Shown in pieces: positions 27,059 through 36,822 of a stretch of 64,000 nt of DNA. Source of the stretch: Dolichospermum sp. DET69 (GTDB lineage: Bacteria; Cyanobacteriota; Cyanobacteriia; Cyanobacteriales; Nostocaceae); assembly GCA_017355425.1 (NCBI GenBank), contig CP070233.1, forward strand, positions 1-64,000, given 5' to 3'. Each line of letters starts with the position of its first letter. Position 1 is the first letter of the stretch. The notes below the pieces were generated by a model that did no database searches, was not told the origin of the DNA, and saw only the letters and a program-made list of their open reading frames with translations. A program made the translations under genes and the position numbers.

Positions 27059-27508
27059 ATGAAAGTTACTACTAATTTACAGCAACTTTATGAGACTGAT
27101 AACTATTTCTGGTTATTAGAAACTATTGATTTATTAAAACAAGGTCGTTTAGATGAGTTGGATTTAGAGAATTTAATTGAGGAGTTGGAATCATTGGCAA
27201 AAAGAGATCAACATAAAGTTAAAAGTTTATTAGAACAAGTCATTAGACATCTTTTATTGTTACAATATTGGGCTAATGAATATGATAGAAATAAAAATCA
27301 TTGGCGTTCTGAAATTAGAAGTTTTCGAGTCCAGTTAAAAGATAGATTGACATCTAACTTGTATAATTATTTGCTTTCTATTTTTGCAACCATTTATGAG
27401 GATGCTTTGGGGTATGTACAGGAAAAAACAGGTTTTACTGTGAATTTTCCCACAGAATGCCCTTATTCTCTGGAAGAAGTTTTAGATATTAATTATTTAC
27501 CTAATTGA
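27059..27508 (+). CDS. DUF29 family protein, copy 3
   Basis: 149 residues with the DUF29 pattern (LDLENLIEELESLAKRDQ, RHLLLLQYW, CPYSLEEVLDINYL). It has the same 45-base leader and almost the same first 20 codons as the copies at 20849 and 21504 but is the most divergent of the three. It lies 5 kb away, behind the decayed defence genes. Function unknown; related proteins are common near mobile and toxin-antitoxin genes. Confidence 0.9.
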   Translation: MKVTTNLQQLYETDNYFWLLETIDLLKQGRLDELDLENLIEELESLAKRDQHKVKSLLEQVIRHLLLLQYWANEYDRNKNHWRSEIRSFRVQLKDRLTSNLYNYLLSIFATIYEDALGYVQEKTGFTVNFPTECPYSLEEVLDINYLPN

Positions 27509-27663
27509 GTTAGAGAAATAATTACAAAATAATCAAAAGGGTAATATCAAGACTGCACAAAATCCTAAAATCAATTAATTGACACATCTGCGTTCATCCG
27601 CGTTCAATTATCTTTAAAATATTATGCAGCTTCATATTAATTTGCTGTCAAAACCGACAAAAT

Positions 27664-28650
27664 TTAAATTAACCCTAGTTCGCGTTTGAGTAAATTAATT
27701 GATTGAGTACCGATATAGTTTTCACAGCGAACGAGTTTAGGTGGACGAATTAGGTCTTCTAAGACTGTTTGCATAGCTGCTTGTGCTGTAAAATAGCTGA
27801 CTTGATCAGTACAAAAGATGATTTCTGCGCGTTTGACAATGGCGTTTAGTTTGTAAGCATCCTTGGGTTGAGCAGTCATTACCAATAATTCATCCCCCCG
27901 TAAACCATGAAGAATGACTTCTGTAGCTCGAAGAATACCAGAACTGAGGCTAACTATCCCTATACAACTAGATTTAGCCAAGTTTTTAACTACAGTCATT
28001 TCTTTGGCATAGTCGTGAATATCCAGGGGAATGACACGGACAGCTTTGGGTGCAGCGATCGCTTCCACTTCTCCGATAAAATAACGACTGGTAACTAATG
28101 TGGCCGAGGTAGTTTGATCTAGTACCCCGATAAGTTCTTCCATTGCTACTAGCTGAACTGGGATTTGCAGGGATTCTTCCAATTCATCAATCATTAATTC
28201 CCCAGCCCCAATATCTTGAGATGGTGTTACTACTAACACTCTGGCACTACAACGCAAACGCCAGTCAACTTCTGCTAAAAATAGTTCCCGGGCTTGATTC
28301 AGGGAACAGCCTTCACTTAATAATTCATCTAGTGCCTGTTGCACTACTTTATAGGCTTCAGGATGCTGTTTAAGCATGGGAGATTGGGATTTACTTTCTC
28401 CCTCATGTCCTTGGGCGCGGACATAGATTCCTGAACCTGCTAGACTTTCAACAAATCCCTCTTCTTCCAATTGGCGGTAAACTTTGCTGATGGTATTGCG
28501 ATGTAATCCCGTTTGCATTGCTAAAGCCCTGGTACTAGGCAGTTTATATGCAGGTGAATACTGTCCAGAAGCGATCGCAAATCGGATTTGATTAAACAGT
28601 TGATTAGATGCAGGAATTTCAGTATCTGGCTGAATACGGAATTGAATCAT
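27664..28650 (-). CDS. plmA: GntR-family regulator PlmA
   Basis: Cyanobacterial transcription factor known for plasmid maintenance in Anabaena and for binding the PII-PipX nitrogen-signalling complex. Starting at the ATG at 28650 (MIQFRIQPDTEIPASNQLFNQ) gives 328 residues, the length I recall for Anabaena PlmA; an upstream in-frame ATG at 28680 is less likely. Residues 1-75 are the winged helix-turn-helix (YKLPSTRALAMQTGLHRNTISK), the rest the C-terminal ligand or dimerisation domain typical of PlmA, without an aminotransferase domain. Single-gene unit with a repeat-containing upstream region. Confidence 0.88.
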   Translation of the reverse strand: MIQFRIQPDTEIPASNQLFNQIRFAIASGQYSPAYKLPSTRALAMQTGLHRNTISKVYRQLEEEGFVESLAGSGIYVRAQGHEGESKSQSPMLKQHPEAYKVVQQALDELLSEGCSLNQARELFLAEVDWRLRCSARVLVVTPSQDIGAGELMIDELEESLQIPVQLVAMEELIGVLDQTTSATLVTSRYFIGEVEAIAAPKAVRVIPLDIHDYAKEMTVVKNLAKSSCIGIVSLSSGILRATEVILHGLRGDELLVMTAQPKDAYKLNAIVKRAEIIFCTDQVSYFTAQAAMQTVLEDLIRPPKLVRCENYIGTQSINLLKRELGLI

Positions 28651-28970
28651 TACCAATTCTGCTCCACAAGACTTATACAAGTGGTCATAATTTACCTCTT
28701 AAATATATGATTAATGGGTTAGTTTACTTTGAAAAATATTACCACAGAAGAATACAGCGGTCAGGAATTAGGAGTCAGAATGAAGGAGAGTCCCACAGAT
28801 GGATAAATCGTAGTGCAAAACTCCATTAGTAATTGCTAATAGATACAAGTATTATTAACCCTGGCCTATTCTCTTACTAGTAGAGTCCGGCGTAAGTTAA
28901 TGAACCATTCCAAATTTGTGAAAATCTCATGCTGTATTCATTCTAAATTCTAAATTCTAAATTCTTAATT

Positions 28971-29711
28971 ATGACAGAGCCAGCAATCCAGACTACAACA
29001 ATTCAAATTCCCGAAGATAATCGGCAAATTGCCGCTTATTTGGCTAAACCAACAGCACCCGGTTCTTATCCAGGAATTGTCGTTTTACAGGAGATTTTTG
29101 GCGTTAATGTGCATATTCGAGATGTCACAGAACGGATTGCTAAACTGGGATATGTAGCAATCGCTCCAGCACTGTTTCAGCGTCAAGCCCCTGGATTTGA
29201 AACTGGTTACACTCCCAAAGATGTGGAAATAGGCAGAGAATACGCAGCAGCAACCACAGCATCAGAACTGTTGAGGGATGTTCAAGCAGCTATTAACTAC
29301 CTGAAAACTTTACCCGAAGTCAAACCAGATGACTTTGGCTGCATTGGCTTTTGTTTTGGTGGTCACGTCGCTTATTTAGCTGCCACTCTCTCTGATATTA
29401 AAGCCACTGCGTCTTTTTACGGTGCGGGAATTACTAGCCGCACTCCCGGAGGTGGAAACCCGACTATTACGCGGACATCAGAGATTAAAGGCACTATCTA
29501 CACCTTTTTTGGTCAGAAAGATGCGAGTATTCCTCCAGAACAGGTAGACGAAATTGCCGCCGAATTTACAAAATATCACATTTCTCATCGTCTGTTTCGC
29601 TACGATGGATGTGATCATGGATTTTTTTGTGACCGTCGTGCCAGTTATAATTCTAAAGCTGCGGCAGATGCTTGGGAACAAGTCCAAGAACTTTTTAGCC
29701 AACTGGGCTAA
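28971..29711 (+). CDS. Dienelactone hydrolase family protein
   Basis: 246-residue alpha/beta hydrolase. The nucleophile is Cys128 in GFCFGGH, with the acid in GQKDASIP and His in CDHGFFCDRR, the arrangement of dienelactone hydrolases. Cyanobacterial relatives are of unknown substrate. The ATG lies behind TCTAAATTC short repeats. It is 40 bases upstream of the S1 protein gene, in the same direction, so they may be cotranscribed. Confidence 0.93.
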   Translation: MTEPAIQTTTIQIPEDNRQIAAYLAKPTAPGSYPGIVVLQEIFGVNVHIRDVTERIAKLGYVAIAPALFQRQAPGFETGYTPKDVEIGREYAAATTASELLRDVQAAINYLKTLPEVKPDDFGCIGFCFGGHVAYLAATLSDIKATASFYGAGITSRTPGGGNPTITRTSEIKGTIYTFFGQKDASIPPEQVDEIAAEFTKYHISHRLFRYDGCDHGFFCDRRASYNSKAAADAWEQVQELFSQLG

Positions 29712-29751
29712 CAACTGACCACTAACAACTAACAATTTATCTTCAAAAGTC

Positions 29752-30654
29752 ATGAATTCCGAATCTCAACTTTCTCAAACAGCCAATGCATCTTTTTCAA
29801 TGGACGATTTTGCCAAAGCACTGGAAAAACACGATTACCAATTCCAAAAGGGTCAAGTTGTTCGTGGCAAAGTGTTCCAAATTGACCATGATGGTGCTTA
29901 TGTTGATATTGGTGGTAAATCATCTGCATTTCTTCCCCAAGATGAGGCTTCTTTGAGAACAGGAACTGATTTGTCGGAACTGTTACCGATGAATGAGGAA
30001 CTAGAGTTTTTGATTATTCGGGATCAAGATGCTGAAGGTCAAGTTACTATTTCTCGCAAGCAATTGGAAGTTAAACAAATTTGGGAAAAACTGTTAGAAA
30101 TACAGGAGAAGTCCCAAACTGTACAAGTGCGAGTAACAGGTGTGAATAAAGGTGGTGTCACTGTTGATCTTCTGGGTTTACGGGGGTTTATTCCGCGATC
30201 GCACCTATCCGAACGTGATAACCTAGAAGCACTCAAAGGTCAAAATCTCACCGTTGGCTTTTTAGAAATTAATCGTGATAACAATAAACTCGTTCTTTCT
30301 CAGCGTTTAGCCGCTCGTTCTAGTAACTTCAGTTTATTAGAAATCGGTCAATTGATAGAAGGAAAAATCACAGGTATCAAACCTTTTGGTGTATTTGTAG
30401 ATTTTAATGGTGTCAGCGCTTTACTACACATTAAACAAGTTAGCCAAAAATTCATTGACTCTTTAGAAAAAATCTTTCAAATCGGTCAACCAATTAAAGC
30501 TGTAATTATTGATTTAGATGAAGGTAAAGGTCGAGTTGCTATTTCGACCAGAGTCTTAGAAAACTTCCCCGGTGAAGTTGTGGAAAACTTTGCAGAAGTC
30601 ATGGATTCAGCCGAAGATCGTGCTAATCGTGCAGCTAATAAAACTGCTGAATAG
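29752..30654 (+). CDS. S1 RNA-binding domain protein, ribosomal protein S1-like
   Basis: 300 residues with three S1 OB-fold repeats: about 35-105 (GQVVRGKVFQIDHDGAYVDIGG), 118-188 (VQVRVTGVNKGGVTVDLLG) and 203-275 (GQLIEGKITGIKPFGVFVDF). Cyanobacteria have a short S1 paralogue (Rps1b type) besides the main one; this fits it. Binds single-stranded mRNA during translation initiation. The acidic C-terminal tail (about 275-300) lacks a fourth repeat. Confidence 0.88.
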   Translation: MNSESQLSQTANASFSMDDFAKALEKHDYQFQKGQVVRGKVFQIDHDGAYVDIGGKSSAFLPQDEASLRTGTDLSELLPMNEELEFLIIRDQDAEGQVTISRKQLEVKQIWEKLLEIQEKSQTVQVRVTGVNKGGVTVDLLGLRGFIPRSHLSERDNLEALKGQNLTVGFLEINRDNNKLVLSQRLAARSSNFSLLEIGQLIEGKITGIKPFGVFVDFNGVSALLHIKQVSQKFIDSLEKIFQIGQPIKAVIIDLDEGKGRVAISTRVLENFPGEVVENFAEVMDSAEDRANRAANKTAE

Positions 30655-30845
30655 GTAATAGGTAATTGGTAATTGGTAATTGGTAATTGGTGGTGCGGGC
30701 ATCTTGCCCGCTATAATAATATTGAATTAATATAGTGGTTCTTGGTTGAGTGAAATACAAGAACCCCACCCCCAACCCCCTCCCCGCTCTTCGAGAGGGG
30801 GCTATGATTTATCTCATTCAAGTGCATATTGCTATATCAAACCAA
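30655..30845. repeat. Composite of dispersed repeats before the oxidoreductase gene
   Basis: TAATTGG units (30657-30690), the GGTGGTGCGGGCATCTTGCCCGC palindrome related to MITE family A cores (30688-30712), and the ACCCCACCCCCAACCCCC block with GCTCTTCGAGAGG (30763-30806), the same block as at 2267-2305. Confidence 0.85.
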
Positions 30846-30880
30846 CACACTAAAAATCAAAATTATCTCCTCATAGATAG

Positions 30881-33157
30881 ATGACTATGGATAATTTACC
30901 TGAAAATAACTCTAACTCCAAAGCAGGGGGCGGTTTACCTGTAATTCAATACTGGGTAGAAAAAACTCTGTCACCACAAGGTTTAAAATTATGGCAAACT
31001 CTCAATCATAAAAGTGCCTGTTTATCCTGTGCTTGGGGTACAGGGGGACAAAAAGGCGGGTTTGTTAATGAAGCCGGAGAATATTTACAACGTTGTGCTA
31101 AGAGTGTAGAAGCGATCGCGGCAGAATTGCAACCAGGAATTAAACAAGATTTTTTTCAGAAATATAGTATTAGTGAATTACAACAACTGACTTCTCAAGA
31201 ATGCGATAAATTAGGCAGATTAACTTATCCTCTCATTCTTAGATCAGGTTCATCCCATTACCAACACATTAGCTGGGAAGAAGTTTATCAAATTGCTGAA
31301 AAAGCGTTTAGTTTAGCCCCAGAAAGAATTGCTAGTTATAGTTCTGGACGTTCATCAAATGAAGCCGCTTATTTATTACAATTACTCATGCGATCGCTTG
31401 GTAGTAATAATCTAGCAGATTGTTCAGATTTATGTCACGCCCCCTCAACCATAGGCTTAAAAAAAGTTTTCGGTTCGGGGACATCAATGGTAAGTTTAGA
31501 GGATTTAAAACATACTGATTGTATCGTTTTAATTGGTTCTAATGCACCCGCAAATCATCCGCGCTTAATGAACGAATTAATCCAATTGCGGTCAAGAGGC
31601 GGTAAAATAATTATTATTAACCCCCAAATTGAAATAGGTTTAGTTAAATTTGCCTCTCCTGCATTTCCCATCAAATCATTACTTACAGGAGGTTCAGATA
31701 TATCTTCCCTATATTTACAACCGATTCCTGGTAGTGATGTTGCGTTATTTGTGGGTTTGCAAAAATCCCTCATTGAACAAAATTTAATTAAAATAGAATA
31801 TCTCAAATCATATACACAAAATTGGCAACAAATTTTAGATTATGCTAATAATACACCCTGGGATAATATCACTAATACCTGCGGATTATCTCCAGAAGAA
31901 ATCACAGCCACAGCTTATCTAATTGGTAAATCAGAAAATGTAGTATTTGCTTGGGCTATGGGAATAACTCAACAAAAAAACGGCGTAGAAAATGTTTTTA
32001 GTATTGCAAATACAGCCTTAATTACAGGTAATGCTGGCAAAATTGGTGCGGGAACAATGCCCATTCGTGGACATTCCAACGTGCAAGGATTTGGTTCAAT
32101 GGGTGTAACTGTAAACTTGCGAGAAGAAATCAAACAAGCACTATCCAAACTGTTAGGAAAACCCTTAAATGAAACACCTGGTTATCATACCCGTGATTTA
32201 ATTACAGCAGCAGAATTAGGAAAGATAAATACACTATTTTGTTTAGGGGGAAATTTGTATGCAGCCAACCCAGATTTACAACAAGCCAAACAAGCATTAT
32301 CGCAAATAGAAACTATTTTTTATGTAGCGACAAAACCGAATTTAGGACATTTTCACGGACTAGGAAAACAGCAAACTTTAATATTACCTGTATTCAATCG
32401 GTTTGAAAATCCCCATAAAACCACAACAGAATCAGGTAATAACTTTGTCAGGTTAAATGATGAAGGTAAAAGTCATTTACAACCAGATAATTCTGATTTG
32501 ATTTCGGAAGTAAAATTAATTACAGAAATTGCTCATCGTTTACATGATGAAAATCCGATTAATTGGCGTAAATTGCAAGATACAGTTTATGTAAGAGAAT
32601 TAATTGCTAAAACCATTCCTGGTTATGAAAAAATAGGCACAATTGATCAAAATCAAGAAGAATTTACTATTAAAGGACGAATTTTCAAAGAACCTAAATT
32701 TCCTACATTTGATGGTAAAGCGCAGATGTTTGTCACACCTTTACCGCAATTAGTTTTACCGAATAAATCAGCTTTTGATGTTGCAGAAAATCAGCCAGGA
32801 ATTGTAGTAATATTGGGAACAGGACGCAGTTATGGACAACATAATACGGTAGTTTATCGCAATGAAGATAAATATCGCAATATGCCCCATCGGCATTGTA
32901 TATTAATGAATAGTTTGGATATTAAAAAAGCAGGATTTAAGGAACATCAACGAGTTACAGTTAAAGGAAATGCAGGGGAATTAGAGAATATAGAAATTAT
33001 TTGTGGTGAAATTCGTGAAGGAGTAGCTTTTATGTTTTATCCTGAAACTAACGTTTTATTTAAAGCAGAAATTGATCCAAAAAGCGGTACTCCTGCTTAT
33101 AAAAGAGTTCCGGTTTTCGTGTATGAGAAAATAATTTCAGGAGTTCCCTTTTCTTAA
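30881..33157 (+). CDS. FdhF/YdeP-type molybdopterin oxidoreductase
   Basis: 758-residue member of the molybdopterin oxidoreductase superfamily. The N-terminus has CLSCAWGTGG rather than the four-Cys iron-sulfur motif of true formate dehydrogenases, which is characteristic of the YdeP branch. A probable Mo ligand Cys lies in DCSDLCHAPST, the cofactor region in PIRGHSNVQG, and the C-terminal molybdopterin-dinucleotide domain in GTGRSYGQHNTVVYRN. Substrate unknown; E. coli YdeP is linked to acid tolerance. Monocistronic by position; ATG at 30887 is an alternative start. Confidence 0.88.
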   Translation: MTMDNLPENNSNSKAGGGLPVIQYWVEKTLSPQGLKLWQTLNHKSACLSCAWGTGGQKGGFVNEAGEYLQRCAKSVEAIAAELQPGIKQDFFQKYSISELQQLTSQECDKLGRLTYPLILRSGSSHYQHISWEEVYQIAEKAFSLAPERIASYSSGRSSNEAAYLLQLLMRSLGSNNLADCSDLCHAPSTIGLKKVFGSGTSMVSLEDLKHTDCIVLIGSNAPANHPRLMNELIQLRSRGGKIIIINPQIEIGLVKFASPAFPIKSLLTGGSDISSLYLQPIPGSDVALFVGLQKSLIEQNLIKIEYLKSYTQNWQQILDYANNTPWDNITNTCGLSPEEITATAYLIGKSENVVFAWAMGITQQKNGVENVFSIANTALITGNAGKIGAGTMPIRGHSNVQGFGSMGVTVNLREEIKQALSKLLGKPLNETPGYHTRDLITAAELGKINTLFCLGGNLYAANPDLQQAKQALSQIETIFYVATKPNLGHFHGLGKQQTLILPVFNRFENPHKTTTESGNNFVRLNDEGKSHLQPDNSDLISEVKLITEIAHRLHDENPINWRKLQDTVYVRELIAKTIPGYEKIGTIDQNQEEFTIKGRIFKEPKFPTFDGKAQMFVTPLPQLVLPNKSAFDVAENQPGIVVILGTGRSYGQHNTVVYRNEDKYRNMPHRHCILMNSLDIKKAGFKEHQRVTVKGNAGELENIEIICGEIREGVAFMFYPETNVLFKAEIDPKSGTPAYKRVPVFVYEKIISGVPFS

Positions 33158-33393
33158 CGTCTTCTACTACTTCCTTCCCAGTATAAGATTACCTATCTTC
33201 TTCCTTCTTCCTTCGTGTTCTATTCCTATGGCTCCTGCGTCGCCACGCAAGCTATCGGAACGCTCCGCGAACGCTCCTATATCCCTCCGGGACGCTTCGC
33301 GAACGTGGTTCATTTAATCCAAATTATTCTAGTGGGAAAACAGTTAAGTTATCCAACTGGCTCAAATCATTGATGTTTAGTAGCTTATCAAAA
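33158..33393. repeat. Repeat-containing gap
   Basis: Contains CTTCTTCC-type low-complexity sequence and the dispersed GGAACGCTCCGCGAACGCTCC / GGGACGCTTCGCGAACG block (33250-33306); the same block is seen in reverse complement at 3885-3925. No gene. Confidence 0.7.
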
Positions 33394-33465
33394 AGCCCGT
33401 GACGAGGATTGAACTCGTGACCTCACCCTTACCAAGGGTGTGCTCTACCACTGAGCCACACGGGC
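33394..33465 (-). tRNA. trnT: tRNA-Thr(GGU)
   Basis: The minus strand folds into a cloverleaf: acceptor GCCCGTG/CACGGGC, D-arm GCTCAGTGGTAGAGC, anticodon stem CACCC-TTGGTAA-GGGTG with anticodon GGT, T-arm ACGAGTTCAATCCTCGT. No CCA is encoded. It lies 81 bases downstream of tRNA-Tyr on the same strand; cotranscription is likely. Confidence 0.97.
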
Positions 33466-33546
33466 GAAAATAGAACAGTGATTAAGATTTATAACGCTGT
33501 GGTCTTTTCAGTACACAGCAATTATAATTCCTAAAATCGTGGAAGG

Positions 33547-33629
33547 TGGGCCGAGCTGGATTTGAACCAGCGTAGGCGTAAACCAACGGATTTACAGTCC
33601 GTCTCCATTAACCACTCGGACATCGACCC
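33547..33629 (-). tRNA. trnY: tRNA-Tyr(GUA)
   Basis: The minus strand folds with acceptor GGGTCGA/TCGGCCC (one G-T pair), anticodon stem ACGGA-CTGTAAA-TCCGT with anticodon GTA, T-arm GCTGGTTCAAATCCAGC, and the long variable arm expected for bacterial tyrosine tRNA. Discriminator A is followed by CC but not a full CCA. Confidence 0.97.
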
Positions 33630-33743
33630 GTTCTGTCCCACGCTTATCTATAATAGCAGTAGTCTCTAGGTTTGTCAATTGCAAAAAGAAAAGAAATTCT
33701 TAAAAGTCTGTATTCCTTGCATCAAGCCAGTTTCCGAGATTTA

Positions 33744-35561
33744 TTATATGAGTTCTCCCGTTTGTTGCAGAGAATGTAAGCGGTGGTAAATACCACTCTG
33801 ACTTAAAAGTTCAGCATGACTACCAACTTCGGCAATTTTCCCTTTGTCGAGAACCACGATTTTATCAGCATCCCGCACGGTGCTGAGACGGTGAGCGATA
33901 ATAATTGTGGTGCGAGTCCCCTGAATTGAGCGCATAGCTAATTGAATAGAACGCTCAGACTCGTAATCTAGACTAGAGGTAGCTTCGTCAAAAATCAGCA
34001 CATCTGGTTCTACTAACAACGCCCTCGCAATTCCTAACCGCTGTCTTTGTCCCCCCGATAACCTCACCCCACGTTCCCCCACAACGGTGTAATAACCGTG
34101 GGGTAGGTGTTCAACTACTTCATCAACTTTGGCGATTCTACAGGCTTCCTGCACCTGTTCAAAGGTTGCATTTGGTCTACCGTATTTGAGGTTATCTAAA
34201 ATAGTTCCATTGAAAAGGTCTACTTCTTGGTGAACAATCGCTAATCTGCGCCTATACTTACCTACATCTAAGGTACAAATATCTTCACCATCAATTAAAA
34301 TTTTTCCTGTTTGTGGTTCAAAATAGCGCAATAGCAACTTGATTAAAGTAGACTTACCAGAACCAGATTTTCCGACGAAAGCAATTGTTTGATATGGCTC
34401 AATTAACAAGTTGATATTTTGCAAAACTTGACGATTGCTATCATATCCAAAACTTATCTGCGAAAATTCCACTTTCCCAGTAAATTTATATGGTGAGTCT
34501 GTCAGATTTACCTCTGCTAAAAGTCCATCTGTATCTCTTCCTGATGGCGTTTGCAAAAATTCATGAAATTGCATCATTGCTGAATATCTACGAGTAAAAA
34601 ATTCTGCTAACTTACTGATAGGTTCTAACTCTGCATAAGCCATACTTGAAAGAGTTAAGGTCATCACAAAATGACCCAGAGAAATTTTTCCATTGATAGT
34701 AGCAGCTAGAGTCAAACCGAGAATCATAAACACACAAAACTGAATTCCAGTTTTTTGGAAAGCAGCTAGACTTGTATAACCTTGATGCAGACGATACACA
34801 ACTACTGTCAATTCTCGATGTAAACGTTGCTTTTGTCGTTCTAGTTCTTGATTTTCCGTTGCATAAGCTTTAACAGTTTTGATGTTAGTAATAATTTCTG
34901 AAGTGCGGCTTTCTGTGTTCTCCATATACTTATTCAGACGATTTTCACATAAAATTAACCGCTGTAATTTTTTCAAACTAACGCTCAAAATAAGTATGCA
35001 AGAAATCAGAAATATAACTGCAATTCTCCATTCAATAAAGGCAATAAATACAAATATTCCCACCACACGCAAAAGTTTAGGAATCAATTGTCCAGCAATT
35101 TCCGGATAAACCCAAGTGTGGTTAGCAAGACCTCTACTTACTCTTCCCGCAATCCTTCCAGGGTTATTTTCATCATAAAATTCCAGTGGTAAGGTGAGAA
35201 TTTTAGCTATGGCTGCTTGACTTTGATTTCGACGCGCTTTTAAGGCTATACCCCAGTGAAACCAACCCGTTAACCAAGGCTGTGTAGGTACTTTTACAAC
35301 TGTAACTATAAATATTAAACTAAGCAATACAGCCAAAGATAGAGTTTGATTAACTGGGTAATTAGTAATGTTTGATAAACTAACTATTACTCTTTCTACT
35401 GGTTTATCCAATGGTTGATTAGATAAAACATTTAAAATCTGTCCAATCGCATAGGGGACAACTAAATCAATAATATCGTAAATACCAGATAGAGTAATAC
35501 TGAAAATACTCAAATTCCAGTAAGGACGAAAATAGTCGAGAATATTTCTAACTTTAACCAT
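33744..35561 (-). CDS. ABC exporter (permease-ATPase fusion)
   Basis: 605-residue half-transporter: an N-terminal transmembrane domain with about six helices (residues 1-320) and a C-terminal nucleotide-binding domain with Walker A GKSGSGKST, signature LSGGQRQRLG, Walker B VLIFDEATSSLD and the switch HRLSTVRDAD. It functions as a dimer exporting lipids, peptides or polysaccharide precursors. The length and type recall HepA/MsbA-like exporters of heterocyst envelope formation, but I cannot assign it to one. Single gene, followed by two tRNA genes on the same strand. Confidence 0.94.
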   Translation of the reverse strand: MVKVRNILDYFRPYWNLSIFSITLSGIYDIIDLVVPYAIGQILNVLSNQPLDKPVERVIVSLSNITNYPVNQTLSLAVLLSLIFIVTVVKVPTQPWLTGWFHWGIALKARRNQSQAAIAKILTLPLEFYDENNPGRIAGRVSRGLANHTWVYPEIAGQLIPKLLRVVGIFVFIAFIEWRIAVIFLISCILILSVSLKKLQRLILCENRLNKYMENTESRTSEIITNIKTVKAYATENQELERQKQRLHRELTVVVYRLHQGYTSLAAFQKTGIQFCVFMILGLTLAATINGKISLGHFVMTLTLSSMAYAELEPISKLAEFFTRRYSAMMQFHEFLQTPSGRDTDGLLAEVNLTDSPYKFTGKVEFSQISFGYDSNRQVLQNINLLIEPYQTIAFVGKSGSGKSTLIKLLLRYFEPQTGKILIDGEDICTLDVGKYRRRLAIVHQEVDLFNGTILDNLKYGRPNATFEQVQEACRIAKVDEVVEHLPHGYYTVVGERGVRLSGGQRQRLGIARALLVEPDVLIFDEATSSLDYESERSIQLAMRSIQGTRTTIIIAHRLSTVRDADKIVVLDKGKIAEVGSHAELLSQSGIYHRLHSLQQTGELI

Positions 35562-35700
35562 GATGTAGACTATCCCAATGCACGAAAATTAGCCGGGAAT
35601 ACTTATACTACATATATACTAAATATGAATTATAAAAAGCTCACCCCCTTTGGGGATTTAAAAATAAAAAATAAGAATCTGATTTTTAATTGGAGTGTAA

Positions 35701-35982
35701 TTAGGGTTTGCATAAAAGAAAGCAAAAAGGTTGATAGATAAAGGTTTGCAGGGTTTTATAACCAAACAAGTGCAAGATTATTGACAATAGATGTTTAAAA
35801 CCCTTGCATTTTCACCAAAAATAATTGCGTAAATTTGAGGACTAATTGTCCAACCTTCTCTTCCTTCTTTCTTATTCTTCCTTCTTCTTCCTTCTTCTTC
35901 CTCCTTCTTCCTCTTTATTCCTCCTGACTCGGTGACTCGGTGACTCCTAGTCCTTACGAAAAGACTTATTCAGCAAACCCTA
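35701..35982. mobile_element. MITE family B, copy 2 (about 282 bp)
   Basis: Terminal inverted repeats TTAGGGTTTGC (35701) and GCAAACCCTAA (ending 35982) are perfect over 11 bp. The interior shares GTGCAAGATTATTGACAATA and ACCCTTGCATTTTCACC with copy 1 at 26781. It carries extra CTTCTTCC and TGACTCGG units. It fills the 426-base gap 35562-35987 and ends six bases from the stop of the next gene. Confidence 0.8.
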
Positions 35983-35987
35983 ATTAG

Positions 35988-36764
35988 TTATAATGATGGG
36001 ACAAATTCTAGCCGATACCGATATAATGCCACTGGTCGAGAACCTGCGGTAAAATAATCAGGATCTTGGGGAGAAAGGTAGACAGCGGTTACTTGATCTG
36101 CGGTAATGGTTGGAGAGGATGTAGAAAGTTTTTGATAAGCGGTGGTTGATTCTACAGAGTTGAAATAGGGACGAGAACCACCTTTAAATAATTGTTGAAA
36201 AACTTCTGTAGTCATGAATTGATCATCTGCTGTTGTTTCTGTAGCGCGAGCGGTGACAATGGAAATTAATTGCCGTTCACCACGTAAAAATGTAATTTGA
36301 CGGTTGGGAGATTTAGGATCTACTTTGGATGATAATACAGCTTCATCTCCTAAATAAGCTTTGGTTAAATTTAAGCTATTAAATTCTCTGTCAGCTACTA
36401 ATATTGATGCTTGATTTTGGAAATTACTAAGAATTTTTAAACCAGAATTAATTGGTTTAACTTTCACAAATTTAACTAAAAAACTAATTGGCTGATTTAA
36501 TTGACTGCGATTACCTTCAAAACCTGGTGTCACTATATCCGGTGCTAAGGGTGCGGCTAAATCTACTAATGTACTGGTAACTTTCCATTTACCAGCTATC
36601 CATTCAGGGTAAACTAAATCTCCCTCTGCTGGTCTGACTGATGTTAATTTTTCCCATTGGGGGAATTTGGCTAAATGTTCTGCTAATTCTCCTGCTGTTG
36701 CTTCATTATTTCCTAAGAATAAACACAGCATTAAGCACAAACTGATAATTATTTTAATTAACAT
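35988..36764 (-). CDS. Predicted exported protein, DUF6816-like
   Basis: 258 residues with a clear N-terminal signal peptide (IIISLCLMLCLFLGNNEATA, cleavage near residue 24). The mature part is soluble, with LVYPEWIAGKWKVTSTLVDL near 50-70 and YRYRLEFVP at the end. I recall similar proteins in cyanobacteria and plastids (possibly thylakoid lumen) with no established function. 58 bases upstream on the same strand is the ChuX-like gene, so they may form an operon. Confidence 0.75.
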   Translation of the reverse strand: MLIKIIISLCLMLCLFLGNNEATAGELAEHLAKFPQWEKLTSVRPAEGDLVYPEWIAGKWKVTSTLVDLAAPLAPDIVTPGFEGNRSQLNQPISFLVKFVKVKPINSGLKILSNFQNQASILVADREFNSLNLTKAYLGDEAVLSSKVDPKSPNRQITFLRGERQLISIVTARATETTADDQFMTTEVFQQLFKGGSRPYFNSVESTTAYQKLSTSSPTITADQVTAVYLSPQDPDYFTAGSRPVALYRYRLEFVPSL

Positions 36765-36788
36765 ATCTTAAGATAAGGATAAATAAGA

Positions 36789-36818
36789 TTCCCGACTTCT
36801 TAAAGAAATCGGGGATCT
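36789..36818. repeat. Palindromic repeat family GATCCCCGACTTCTT, copy 3
   Basis: AGATTCCCGACTTCTT followed by AAAGAAATCGGGGATCT, 30 bases with a very short loop, between the ChuX-like and exported-protein genes. As RNA it would be a strong hairpin in the intergenic part of their transcript. Confidence 0.75.
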
Positions 36819-36822
36819 GGAA

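Noticed and set aside
28608-28829. 73-residue plus-strand ORF over the plmA start
   Set aside because: Overlaps the plmA start and its upstream region antisense and contains a TCAGGAATTAGGAGTCAG repeat; no coding features.
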